Assembly: GCA_958298945.1 (NCBI GenBank)
Contig: OY282610.1
Coordinates: forward strand, 44,585,667-44,649,666
Reading direction: 5' to 3'
Length of the DNA: 64,000 nt
Source: Atherix ibis
Lineage: Eukaryota; Arthropoda; Insecta; Diptera; Athericidae
The notes beneath the pieces were generated by a model. The model saw nothing but the letters and a program-made list of their open reading frames with translations, had not been told where the DNA came from and searched no databases. This document shows positions 52,099 to 63,260 of this stretch, one piece after another (the first letter of the stretch is position 1; each line of letters opens with the position of its first letter). The position numbers and the translations under genes were made by a program.

Positions 52099-52110
52099 GC
52101 CATCTGGTGG
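52099..52110 (-). promoter_or_regulatory. CTCF-like motif, first copy
   Basis: GCCATCTGGTGG, whose complement CCACCAGATGGC fits the CTCF core CCASYAGRKGGC at every position. The same word is in the duplicate at 52519-52530. Binding is unproved. Confidence 0.4.
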
Positions 52111-52518
52111 CGTTTTGTGACACTATGGTTAGATTATGACTTAAAGTATGAAATTTACAGGAGCGCAAAACGTTTTTGAAAAGCGTACAATCTCGTTGAA
52201 CGCAACCCTGCGAAGCCTAGTAAAGATCTGCAACATTTCGAAATTAATTACTTGTTGAAAAATCAGAATACACATATTTAACGAAAGTTTTGTATTTATT
52301 AAAAAAAGCGCCAAATTTTCAATTTTCTTAAATTAAAGCCTTGAATTAACTTTTCAATGCTCCGAACTTTAACAAAATTAAACAAAACATTCGAAATCAA
52401 TTTAAAACAATTCGAATTTGTAACATATTATTTCCCAGGAAAAAAAACCCTTTCATAGTTAGCGCAGTTGTAAATAAAATAAATTATTCGAATATATTTA
52501 ATAGAATCAGCTAAATAT

Positions 52519-52530
52519 GCCATCTGGTGG
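52519..52530 (-). promoter_or_regulatory. CTCF-like motif, second copy
   Basis: Identical GCCATCTGGTGG, in the second unit of the tandem duplication. Confidence 0.4.
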
Positions 52531-52630
52531 CGTTTTTTGACACTGTGGTTAGATTATAGCTTAACGTATAATATTGCGGAACGGTAAAACGTTTATGAGA
52601 AGTGTACAATCTCGTTGAACGCAAGCCTCA

Positions 52631-54945
52631 TAATAGAATTGGTCATACCGAATATACCAAGCTCGTCTTACATGCAATTCCTGTGACTTTTAACTCACCA
52701 TTTCACATGTGACATTAATTTAAAATTGTAAATTAATATCACATAATCCAGAAATTTTTTTTTTCGCACCCACCAATTCCTTTCCCAAGTCCTTTTTTTA
52801 ATTTTCTCAAAAAAATCAAATATGCTGAACAAAATTTAACCATTTCTAATTGTTCCCTCCAACTAATTATCAACCAGTTTTCCTAGGTAAGCTGACAATG
52901 CCAGACAATGACAATGAAAATTATAAGCAATAATTGAAATCTGGTGGCGTTTTTTTGTACTAATATTAAATTGTTATTTTATACAATAATACTAAAAAGT
53001 CAATTTGATTTTGGTGATTTAAATTGTTATTCGATCTGGACACTTTTACCTCTGAAGGTATTTTATTCTAGTATGTGTCCGTTTTTATCATAAAATTTTT
53101 TGCAGATTCTCCCCATTCTGATTTATTATAATACTAAAATATCGCAGTACTTTGCTTTTCATTAAAACTCATACAAATGCGAAGGCGTAGGAAAAGGGCA
53201 ACTTTTAATCTCAAACATTTCAAATTAAAATCAAAATAATTAAAAAAAACCGAAATTTCTTTTAAATATATATTTTTATTTTTTCTAAACAAAAAATATT
53301 TATTGTAAATTTTGCATACAAATATAAAAAGTAAAAAAAAAAAAGTTACTAAATATCTATTCCAAAACACCCACAAAACAAAAGTCGTATAAACCGCCGC
53401 TATTGAATTTAAATTGAGAACAACCGTCATTTTTCATACCATTTTTGTTTTCCCAAAATAAATGCCTTAAAGTGAAGTTCCAAAAGTAATCACTAATTAG
53501 CAAATAGCGCTCTTCGCATTTCTTAATTGAGGGCATTCACTATTGGTTCAAATCGCAATAACCATTTTTATCACCTTGACTATCCAGGCCTATTTTATGA
53601 AATTGGTCCCAGACGCCAAATTTGTTGTTTTTCCCCCTTTAATTTAATTTTTATATTATGGTTTTAGTTTTAATTGTTTTTTTAAAAATAAATATTCTTT
53701 TATGGCATATTTTGTGTCTATTCGTTAACAATGATGTGGGGTCTACGAGCAAACTGCTAACCACAAGTTATCTCTTGATGTGGGGTCAATTCAAACGAAG
53801 CTATTATTAGTAATTTAAATTTAAAAAGAAATTGCATCGTTACAATAATAGATAGCATTAGCAGCATATAAAATTGAATGAAAAACAAAGAAAAAGTCCT
53901 GAACTTTGTAGAGTGGTGAAGTTCGAATTTTTACCACTAGATATTAATAGCCAACCTTATGTATGTGAGATGGCCACTCCATGTTTTTTAATACATACTT
54001 TTAATACTCTAAGTCACCACCGCCAACTAACCAGCCCATCAGATAAATACGAGCATATGTACATAAAATATTGTATATAATAGAATACATAGGCGCGGAT
54101 GAAAAATGTATTTTGTTTTAATCTGTTTTTTTTTTTAAATATACAAACTACTAATCTATACGAATAATATATAAATGTGTATGTGCATTTGTGGTTTGTA
54201 TATATGTATTGTAATTAATAGGCAAAGAAATAAAAAAGTTAAAAAAAAACCAACAACAAATCAATAATAATTAAAAACAAAAATAAGAGTGCGCGAGACT
54301 GAGAGAAGAGAAAAAATTACAAAAAAAAAATAATTTCAAAAAGAAACAAAATCAAAATAAATTTATTTAGATAATAAAAAAATGTATGAATATTTATTAT
54401 ATATAAAATTATTGAGATTATATTTGTAATTGTGGGTTTAGAAATATTTAACAAAAACAATTTTTAAAAAATATAGAAAAAGAATGTTGGAAAAAAAAAT
54501 GGCGGTTAGCAATTTTCAACACAAATTTTATGATGTGATTAATTTTGATCGAGGTGAAATAAATACGACTTATCACAGTAGTTAGCGGGGAGATTAGGAT
54601 TTGATTGGTGGTTTGGTGTGGTGTAATAAAAGGGGAAAAAGGAGGAATTGACAGTTATTTGGATTTGAATTTTTTGACTGATCATAATAATTTTAAAAAA
54701 AAAGAAGAATAAAACCTTGTTTTAATAGAGAACTCGAAATATGAATGTAGATTATCCGGATTGGGTAAGGGGGGATTGGGTGGGAGCTGGTGAATTGTAT
54801 GTTGTGTATTTGTTAAAAAAATTGTATATTGTATAAAAACTCAGATAGAAATTTGTGTCTAGGAAATTTAAAAAATTATAATAATAATAATAATCAAAAA
54901 AGGACTGAATAAATATGAACAAATGAAAATTATATTTTGTTCAGT
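52631..54945. other. No gene recognised
   Basis: AT-rich. It contains a further loose GAAATCTGGTGGCG at about 52936. The 98-codon minus-strand frame at 53134-53430 and the 68-codon frame at 53874-54080 have no support. Confidence 0.6.
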
Positions 54946-54949
54946 GGTC

Positions 54950-55075
54950 ATTGACAAGTAGTAACATTTATACTGAAATCTAAGTTTTTTAAGCGCCATT
55001 TGGCCTAAACGGCATCTGGGCAATTTTCAACAGCTGGATTCGAGCTGAAGGCACCAAGGAAAGTGATATTAATAT
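54950..55075 (-). repeat. Possible SINE-like repeat, minus strand
   Basis: Read on the minus strand it has CAGCTCGAATCCAGCTG (B-box-like), GCCAAATGGCGC and GCTTAAAAAACTTAGATTTCAGTA, in the same order as GGTTCGAATCC, GCCAAATGGCCC and GCTTAGAATATACATTTCAGTA of repeat 1. A diverged relative is plausible. Confidence 0.4.
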
Positions 55076-55275
55076 AATTATAATTATTATATATTGTTAT
55101 TGATTTTTTTTCGCCCATTCTGATATATATATTTCGTTTTTAAATTCTTAATCAATTCATATTTTATTCGAAATGTTTAAAAAAAAAATAGAGAAAGAGA
55201 AGGAGAGAGACAGAAAGATAAGAAATTGGAATAAAATTTATTAATATTTTATGTAAAATTTATAGAAAGGACAGA

Positions 55276-55440
55276 TGACTGGCCGACCCAGTAGCATAGT
55301 CGATAGCGTGCTGGATTAATCCAAGGGCATGGTCCTAAGCGAATTACCTCACCGGTTTACTTTCTCTGCGACTTTCATATCCTTATCCCCTTATCCTACC
55401 CTTTCGCCTTAGCAGATGGATGTAATAGCGTCTGGCTAGG
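55276..55440 (+). repeat. tRNA-derived SINE-like repeat 2
   Basis: CAGTAGCATAGTCGATAGCGTGCTGGATTA matches the head of repeat 1 (A-box side); the B-box side is lost. The body has CTTATCCCCTTATCCTACCC, like the CTTATCCTGTTATC of repeat 1. Confidence 0.7.
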
Positions 55441-55469
55441 TCTGATGGCCAGTCAACAAAAAATGAATA

Positions 55470-55615
55470 AATAACCAGTAGTGCGGTCGTTAGCGTGCTG
55501 GACTACTTTCCAATGGGTCGTGGGTACGACTCTCACTAAGGCATGGTCTTACGCAAATTCCGAAAAATAACTTTTCTTTCCATTCAATTTCAAATTCCTT
55601 ATCGTGTTATCCGGA
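55470..55615 (+). repeat. tRNA-derived SINE-like repeat 3
   Basis: CAGTAGTGCGGTCGTTAGCG and GCTGGACTAC match the head of repeat 1; the B-box side reads GGGTACGACTCTC and is decayed. The body TTCAAATTCCTTATCGTGTTATC matches TTTAATTTCCTTATCCTGTTATC of repeat 1. It stands 30 bp after repeat 2. Confidence 0.75.
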
Positions 55616-55789
55616 AGCAAGAACAAATCAAGTATTTGTCAAAGACAACAATCCGAAGTAGACAAAATGACCGCCCCTTCTAGTGGACAAAGCATGGCAA
55701 CGCAACAAGCGGATCTCTTCTCTCTATCTCTTCTAACACTTTCCACACACACACACACACAATGTGCAAATAATTATACGATATTAATA

Positions 55790-56874
55790 CGAGGGTTACC
55801 CCAGAAGTATCCGGCCTAACAAAGGAAAAAGAAAAAATTTGGGAAAAACTATTTTTATTTCTTTAAATAATCTACTTTTAGCTTGATGTTCAATAGCTTC
55901 GATACCTTGTTTATAGTAAGAACCGTCGAGCTCCTCGAAATAGCCGACTCCACGTCTTCATTGTTGGGAAATCTTTTACCAGCGTGCAATTTAGAAAGAG
56001 AAATCAATCCAAGGAGATTAAATCTGGCAAATAAAGTGCATGAAGAAGCAATTCAAACTTTAACTCATTCGCGATAACAGATGTGTGAACTAATAAACTG
56101 TCTTGATGAAACAATACTTTCTTTATCGTCAAATACGGCCGTTTTTTTCTTGATTTTATCACTCAAACGCTACAATAAGTTCGCACAATACTTTCTGTTG
56201 ATTGTTTTTACTTTTTGAAGATAATCAATAAAAGTTATCCCACTTGCATCCCAAAAAAAAACGGACGCCATGACCTTTGCCAGCCATTGCTATGAATCGA
56301 CGCAAAAACTTATCTTTTTCATCCATTGCTATCTTGTCTTTTTTTGCTGCGAAATATCGCCAAACACTTGATTGAACCATCCTCACGACGCTGTTTATGT
56401 CCCATTGTGAGCAAACGCGGCACCCATCTTCCTCATGTCCAGATTTTCAGTCAATATGCGATGTACAGCACTTTTTTCAAATGCTTACCATGTTTGCTAA
56501 GTGGGACACTTTCATCGACAGTCATCCAATACCATTTTGTCGATTTGCTTCAGCATTTCTGTCATGGTCAATTCATTTGGGCGACCATTATTGTAAACGA
56601 GAAAGGCAGGCTCTCCCACAGAAAGGTCTAGTGGGGCTTTGATATTGATTGGACTGAGACAAGTATTGTATCACATAACGATGACCAATTTTTTCCATAT
56701 TTATAAATTTACTGAGAGCGTTTTACTTTATTAGTCAAACAAATACTAAATAACGCAGTGTCGTCAAACTTCAAACATACGCTTTAAAAGGTTGGTACTT
56801 CCGATTATAGTAATTCGTTTTAAATAACAGCCGGCATTTATACGTTAGGTCGGGTACTTCTGGAACTACCCTCG
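55790..56874 (-). mobile_element. Mariner element, decayed
   Basis: The left end CGAGGGTTACCCCAGAAGTA after TA (55788-55789) pairs with the right end, whose complement is CGAGGGTAGTTCCAGAAGTA, then CC.GCCTAAC. The minus strand codes a transposase in pieces: MEKIGHRYVIQYLSQSN, ILTENLDMRKM, then FFWDASGITFIDYLQKVKTI, HAGKRFPNNEDVES. These fit a mariner of the type with the ...FWDA.GI.FIDYL.KGKTI block. The region of the last two catalytic Asp is deleted. Confidence 0.85.
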
Positions 56875-56879
56875 TTACT

Positions 56880-58060
56880 CATTTAGCACAAGTGACAGAA
56901 AAAAAAAATACTCGATAAATTATCGTTTTTTAATATTGCTCATTATTATTATTATTATTATTTCAATATTTAAATTTAAAAAAATAATCGTTATTATTTT
57001 AAACACAAAGCAATAATTAATAATAATACTTCTCTTTGATTGAAAGTATTATTTCGAATTTTGAAAATTTGGGCGTGTCACAATCTGTTATTGGTTTGGG
57101 TCTTAGATAAAACGATTCGTTCATCCAACTGTTGCCATATTTTGTCAGTTTTTTTGTTCTATATTTTTTGGGACGCCATGTTTCTATTATGAAGAAACAT
57201 TTCAAAATGGATGATATCCTTCTTGAGATAGAACTTTTCCTATAATCATATAGCATTCGAGTATTCAAGTATACGATTAAACATAGGCTTTTGTATTTAT
57301 TTTATTCTCAGTGTTTTTGATTATTATTATATGTTAATATATTTTTGTAAACTAAAAAGCAATATTAAGAGCAAAACAATACATATTAAAAAGCAATGTC
57401 ATTTGTGCTATTTGCTAATTAATAACGCAATTATAACTAAATGTAATAAAAACAAAATAAAATTATTCTATAGCCAAATAGATAAGCAAAACTCAATAAT
57501 GATGCTCAGTACTCATACAAATAGTATAGTTAATTATGTTTAAATAAATTTGATTTATTTTTGTTCGAGTATTTCACAATTTTTATACGCATGTATTGGA
57601 GTAAATCTAGTCCTCATCGCCCTTATATGAAAGAAAATAATTTTTATGATTAAAAAATCGCCCCTTATGACTTAAAAGGTATTAATACTAAAAAAAAGTA
57701 CATTCCCGAATAAGTAATTAATTTCTTATCTAAGATAATTGCCTATTAAAAACTCAATTAAAAGATTCGATTAGCAAAATAAGAAATTTGCAAAAAAAAT
57801 GGCACGTGGCAACATATCGAAGGGACCTCACATAGAACTAAAAAAAATTTATTTTATCATGTTTTTTTTCTCTATTCTTTTAAATTGGATTCGTTCATTT
57901 TTTCCCGATACTTTGGAAACTTTTTCGATTTTTCTACTAATTTTTTTTCCGATAATTTCTTCATTGTCAAACTTTCTTGTCTAATTTTTTACTTAATTTT
58001 TTTCCGATATTTTTTTAAAAATATATTCGTTTGGGAGAGAAAGAAATCCATTATTTTCCT
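56880..58060. other. No gene recognised
   Basis: AT-rich spacer. The 83-codon minus frame at 57017-57268 has no similarity I can name. Confidence 0.55.
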
Positions 58061-59030
58061 GGAATATGTTTTGAAGTTCTTATTTAAAAATTCCTTTTAG
58101 TTTTCGTTCTGTTTTTTTCGCTCTCTCTTTTGCCAATGTGGACCGATTTTCGATTTTTGCTGATTTTAAGGATACATTTTTTTCTCGAATTTTCATAACA
58201 AATCCGTTAATAATTTCAAATTTTGTACGTTTTCAATTTTTGCGATTATTTTTCAATTTATTCGATTATTTTTTTTTTTATTATGCACAAACTTTTCATA
58301 AAATTATTTCGATATTTTCAAAATAAATTTGCAATTTTTTTATTGATTTTTTCGATTTTTTACTGTTTTTTTTCGATTTTTTATTGATTTTTTCGATTTT
58401 TTATCAATGTTGCCAAATTTTTATTATTTAGTTTAAGAAATTTTTAAAAAAAAATTTGTTCGTCAATATTGTCAGACCTGCTGTGTATTCTTTTTATAGT
58501 TTTATTAGCTTTTCGATTATTTTTCAATTTATTTGATTTTTCTCTGATTTTAGTTCGATTTTTTTTTATTTCTCCCAAGTTTTGTCGGTTTTTTATGAAG
58601 TTTTCTTCGAAATTTTTGCAATTTTTCTCGATTCTTTTCTGATTTTCTATTGATTTTTTCGATTCTTCATCAATGTTGCCAAATTTTTATTTTCTGATTA
58701 AATTCGAAATAATGTCAAAAATATCAGAAAAATCAATTTCTTTCACAATTGCGATTTTTTGTGTAAAAAAAATCTAAGTTTACGAAATTTTTTTTAAAAA
58801 AATTTGTTTGTCAATATTGTCAGACCTGCTGTGTATTCTTTTTATAGTTTTATTAGCTTTTAGATTATTTTTCAATTTATTTGATTTTTCTTTGATTTTA
58901 GTTCGATTTTTTTTATTTCTCCCAAATTTTGTCAGTTTTTTATCTTTGCAATTTTTTCGATTCTTTTTTGATTTTCTGATTGTGCCGATTCTTTATCAAT
59001 GTTGCCAAATTTTTTTCCCTAATATTTTCT
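58061..59030 (-). repeat. AT-rich repeat block, inverted copy of 16.8-17.8 kb
   Basis: The complement of this block follows 16800-17793 along its whole length, including the end GGAATATGTTTTGAAGTTCT (complement of AACTTCAAAACATATTC) and GCCAATGTGGACCGATTTT. Its own period is 348 bp: GTCAGACCTGCTGTGTATTC at 58471 and 58819. A third, shorter unit follows. Confidence 0.88.
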
Positions 59031-61060
59031 AAACTATGGTATTGCATTTTTGTTTGTAGTTCAAGATTTTTTCAAATTTTTCCGGTTTTATTCTGATTTT
59101 AAACCGTTTTTTTTTGTTTCCTCAGTTAATTGTTCCTTTAAAAAAGTTTTTATTCTTTGAAATTATTGTAAAACAAAAAAAAATTAATCAAAATAATAAA
59201 AAAAAAACCACAACAACTAATTTCTCAATAAATCTATAAATATATCAAAAATTCTTCCCTTATATTTTTTTCTATAATAAAAGAATTTATGTTTTTTTTT
59301 TTTAATTTTAAGTCTTAAAAATGTCTAAATCATCAGAAAATATTCAATAAATATAATAAAATAGGAGAAAAAAAAAAGTTTCTTTTTTTGTAAGAATAAT
59401 TTAAAAAAAAAAAAAAAAAAAATTATAATTAAATTTACAACGAAAAAAAACAACAAAATATATGATAAAAAACTAAGTTTTATTAAAACTCCTATGTTGC
59501 CAATAAAATATATTAATAAAAATATAATAATTATTATCGCTATTAGTTCTATAGTTATTTGATATGAATTAGTTTAGAAAAAAGAAAAAAAGCAATAACG
59601 AAAGGACGTATTTTTATATAGGAAACAATTTTTTTTATATAAATATTTAATTAATAATTACCAAAATAATGATTATTAAGTTAATATTATGTAATATGAA
59701 GAAATTATATATACAATAAGTTATCTTTTTATTATGAAGATTATTATTTTTATTGTTATTATTATTACTAATATGTACAATATAAATGGTAATACTTTTT
59801 TCTGGACATTTATTTTCGCTTTCTCTCTCTCTCTCTTAGTCTCTTTGTTCCTTTTGAACAATAATAATAAACTAATAATTATGAAATTTACAGGAAAGAA
59901 AAATAAATAAAATAAAACAAAATAACTGAAATTTTCTTGTAATATTTTGTTTTTAATCTTCATGACAGAAAAAAAAAACGAATCTCCTTAAAAAAAAAAT
60001 TTTCCACAAAATAATTTAAAAAAAAAATTATTAAATTAATACAAATTTAATCGATTTATTTTATAAAATTATTATTATTATTATGAGTATTAGAATTTCC
60101 TTTTGTAGTAATTATGTATAATTAGACTTTAATCACCGATAATTAAATTAATTTTTTTTAAAACGACCAAGTCATAATTAGAGCAATCGTATAATATTAA
60201 AAATAAAATTTAAACAGGAAAAAGTAAAACAGTGAGTGAATAAATGGAAATGAAACGAAAGAATTGTCAATAACACCAACTTAAAAATAAATTTACTATT
60301 TAAATAGGTTTGTTCATACACACATACACACACACACAAACACACGCATAGGCAGAATAATAATAAGAAGGTGGATGTGGGGTGTGTTACGCCTATTTTA
60401 AAAATTAAATGCAATCTTAAGCAAGAATGAGATGAGAAAATAAAAACACTAAATGCGAAGAGATGAAAAGGGAAAGAAAACGAAAAGCAGAATGGTTTAA
60501 ATGTATTCAATGCATGCGCATACACATGCATGTACATAATACAATATGTATAAAAAAAATTATTTTTATTATTTTTAGTTCATGTCCTTTTTTTTTCTTT
60601 CTTTTTATTATAAACAAATTAATTAATATATAAATGCAATTGATTTATAGAATTTCGTTTGTTTCATTTTATTTTTGTTTATTTCAGTTTTTATTTATTT
60701 TGTCGTTATTTTAAAAATGTAAACGTTTGCGATGAGAAGTCAGGTGGTTATTTGGAAACAGTTAACGGATACCGTAGGTCAGTAGTTGGATTTGAACGTT
60801 TCAAGAGCATCATTTCTATTCTGTTGTGTTGCACTCTTCTTTCTGCTACGATTTTTCATTTCAATTTTATTCCATTCCGTTCCGCATTGACTTTGTATCA
60901 TTTCCTCTCCGCTCACTTTGTTGTTCCAAATTATTTGTTTGACAACTCTTCGACTTTTGTTTCTCTCCCTCTTTACTTTTGCTCTATAATTTTCTCTGTT
61001 CCGCTTGTTTTATGCAAGATTTTCTCATTGAATTTTAGTAAAAAATTCCGCTCTTGATTC
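59031..61060. other. No gene recognised
   Basis: Very AT-rich with poly-A, CA and CT microsatellites (about 60317-60350, 59818-59835). The 132-codon open frame at 60659-61057 has one coding-like stretch but no domain and no splice context; I do not call it. Confidence 0.55.
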
Positions 61061-61264
61061 TTCTTTCCAAGTTGCTCTGTAATATGTTAGAACTTTTTGT
61101 GGACTTATTTTGTATTCGAAAAAAAATTTAAAAATTTTCTTTATTTTAAATTTTTCGTACTAAGTCCATTATTTTTTTTAAATTCCACATTTTTTCCAAA
61201 TTGTAAATTTGTTGTGCTTTTTTTGCGTTCATTATTTTTTTAAATTTCACATTTTTCCCATATT
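61060..61264. repeat. Complex satellite, left part
   Basis: Repeats of the form GTGCTTTTTTTGCGTTCATTATTTTTTTAAATTCCACATTTTT. The same satellite resumes on the far side of the piggyBac at 62363. Confidence 0.8.
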
Positions 61265-61268
61265 CTAA

Positions 61269-62358
61269 CCCTTTGAAGTCGTGAAAAAAATGTAAGTGGG
61301 TTACCAGCAACTCGTGAGTTTTTAAGCAAAAAATTTACAAAAAACAGCTTTTTTTTAGAAAATAAAAAAAAATATTTTGGAAAGGTGACAAACAAAAACG
61401 AGCAGGTTTGTTCAAAAATATGTATTTATTATACAAATTAACAATTATAATGGACAAAAATATTAAAGTTCAGCTTTTATAGGTTCTCAAAGTGTGATAC
61501 TTTTCGAAGCAATCGCTTAAATGCATCCTTGGTTTTCCAGGACAAGTATCACAAAATTCGCTTGTCTCTCTTCTTCCACCTTTTACTGCCCTTTTTAAGG
61601 AGACCACACAGTCCCACTTGGAACCTTTTCTTAAAATATGTAGTTTTCCATTGGGCCTGGTCTCTGATGGAGCTGAAGTAGATGGCCTACTTCGAGGCAC
61701 TTTAAATTCTCCCACTAACTGCTCGACCAATACTTTGCGAAACTTTAAATGGCTTAGTGGTTTTTCGTTTATTTTTGTTTTTATAGCTTTGTGTAGAATG
61801 TACGAATTTATGCAACAAATTTCCATTCCCCAAAAAATAGTTTGCGCCACCATTTCTTAGAAAGCAATAGGATGACGCATACTGATCAGCACGATCAACT
61901 CCACCCATTGACTTTGTGTAGTCTAATACAATATTTGGTTTTTGTTTTCAAATAATACCACCACCCTTTCCGATTCTTGTGATGGTTGTGAGTCTTGCAT
62001 TGGTAGATGTACTCAACATTGAAACCACTCTTTTATCCTTACATGCAAGCAGCATTTTTTTGTTGTGCTTCTTAACAGTGACAACTTTGCTTGGTGTACA
62101 TTTAGGCTTCTTTATTAAACTTGGTAACCCTTTCCTATTCGTCATTATTGTTCCAGTCAGATGGCATTTTAATTTTAATAGTTCATCTGCTAATGGAAGG
62201 CTAGTATAATATCTATCAGTGCACATGTGATAGCCCTGTGCAAAAGGAATTCTCTGTAAAAGTACCATATAGCTATTGTTTATGGCGCCGCTGCAGCGCC
62301 TAACGAGTGGAATCATTTTATATGTGTCGCCTTGGCGGCGCCTAACGAGCACAAAGGG
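61269..62358 (-). mobile_element. piggyBac element, internally deleted, inserted into satellite
   Basis: The ends are CCCTTTG (61269-61275) and CAAAGGG (62352-62358), flanked on both sides by CTAA (61265-61268, 62359-62362) in place of the usual TTAA. The 1090 bp hold the C-terminal half of a piggyBac transposase on the minus strand. Near the right end GCGCCTAACGAG occurs twice (about 62296 and 62339). Confidence 0.9.
61470..62275 (-). pseudogene. piggyBac transposase, C-terminal half, frameshifted
   Basis: Minus-strand frames read HMCTDRYYTSLPLADELLKL, LTGTIMTNRKGLP and KDKRVVSMLST, then MGGVDRADQYASSYCF, then FWGMEICCINSYILHKAI and PLSHLKFRKVLVEQLVGEF, ending in a Cys-rich tail (CVVSLK..., FCDTCPGKPRMHLSDCF). 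The D in CTDRYYTS and in MGGVDRADQ are the second and third catalytic Asp of the family; the part with the first Asp is missing, and two frameshifts occur. A non-functional remnant. Confidence 0.9.
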
Positions 62359-62362
62359 CTAA

Positions 62363-63260
62363 ATTTTTTGTGCTCTCTGCGTGCATTATTTTTTTAAATT
62401 CCACAGTTTCCCGAGACCGAAAATTTTGTGCTTCCTCTGCGCCCAGCAATGTTTGAATTCTAAATTTTTTTGGAAAGTTCCGCAATTTTTTGTACATCGA
62501 TCGTCCACTATTTTTGGTAAATTCCACAGTTTCTTCACACGGAGACTTCAAATTTTTCGTGCTTTCTTGGCGTCCAGCATTTTTTTAGTTCTACATTTTC
62601 TGTGGTTCCATTGCGTTCAAGTTGGACAATTTCTTGCATTTTGTATTTTTTGCGTCCACTGGTTTTTTTTAGTAAATTCTGCAGTTTCCTTAATTCAAAA
62701 ATTTTTAAGCTGCGTTTGTGTCAACATTTTTTATGCTTCTTCTGCATCCAGTAATTTTTAAATTCTAACACACACATTTTCTGTATATCTTTGGCGTCCA
62801 TTATTTTTTTTAATTCCACAGTTTCCAGAAGCCAAAATTGTTGTGTTTTCTCTGCGCCCAGAAATTTCTGAATTCTAAATTTTTTGTGCTTTTATATATT
62901 AGGATCAACGCTCAAGACTTCCACAATTTTTTGTACATCGAGCATCCACTATTTTTGGTAAATTCTACAGTTTCTTGAAATCATCATTTTTTAAGTTCTA
63001 CATTTTCTGTGGTTCTTTTGCATTCAAGCTCGAAAACTTCTTGCATTTTATAGCGCACGGTTTTTTTAGCAATTTCTACGGTTTCCTAAATTAAACAATT
63101 TTTAGGCTGCGTTTGTGTCAACATTTTTTAAAGTTCCACAATTTTTTCAGTCTCCTGACGTTATTATTTTTTTTGCTTCTTCTGCGTCCATTATTTTTTT
63201 AAATTCTAACGCACATATTTTCTGTTTATTTTTGGAGTCCATTATTTTTTTTACATTCCT
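62363..63260. repeat. Complex satellite, right part, with higher-order period near 400 bp
   Basis: Units of about 75-80 bp (TTTGTGCTT.CTCTGCGTCCA, ATTATTTTTTTAAATTCCACAGTTTCC) are arranged in a larger period: GCGCCCAG.AAT...GAATTCTAAATTTTTT at 62442 and 62857, GCTGCGTTTGTGTCAACATT at about 62711 and 63107. Confidence 0.82.

Larger units (their letters stand above)
51880..52630. repeat. Tandem duplication, 420-bp period
   Basis: AAAAAGCGCCAAATTTTC begins at about 51878 and about 52303. Both copies share TTTCAATGCTCCGAACTTTA, ACAATTCGAATTTGTAACAT, GTTAGCGCAGTTGTAAATAA, GCCATCTGGTGGCGTTTT and TACAATCTCGTTGAACGCAA. They differ by small indels, about 90 percent alike by eye. Each copy carries a CTCF-like motif (52099-52110, 52519-52530). 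Confidence 0.92.

Noticed and set aside
53134..53430. 98-codon minus-strand open frame
   Set aside because: Phe/Leu-rich with no known motif; typical of random frames in AT-rich sequence.
57017..57268. 83-codon minus-strand frame
   Set aside because: No recognisable transposase or other motif, and no flanking repeats.
60659..61057. 132-codon open frame with a coding-like stretch (NVCDEKSGGYLETVNGYRRS)
   Set aside because: No domain, no repeat family and no consistent exon context; the rest is Phe/Ser-rich low-complexity sequence.
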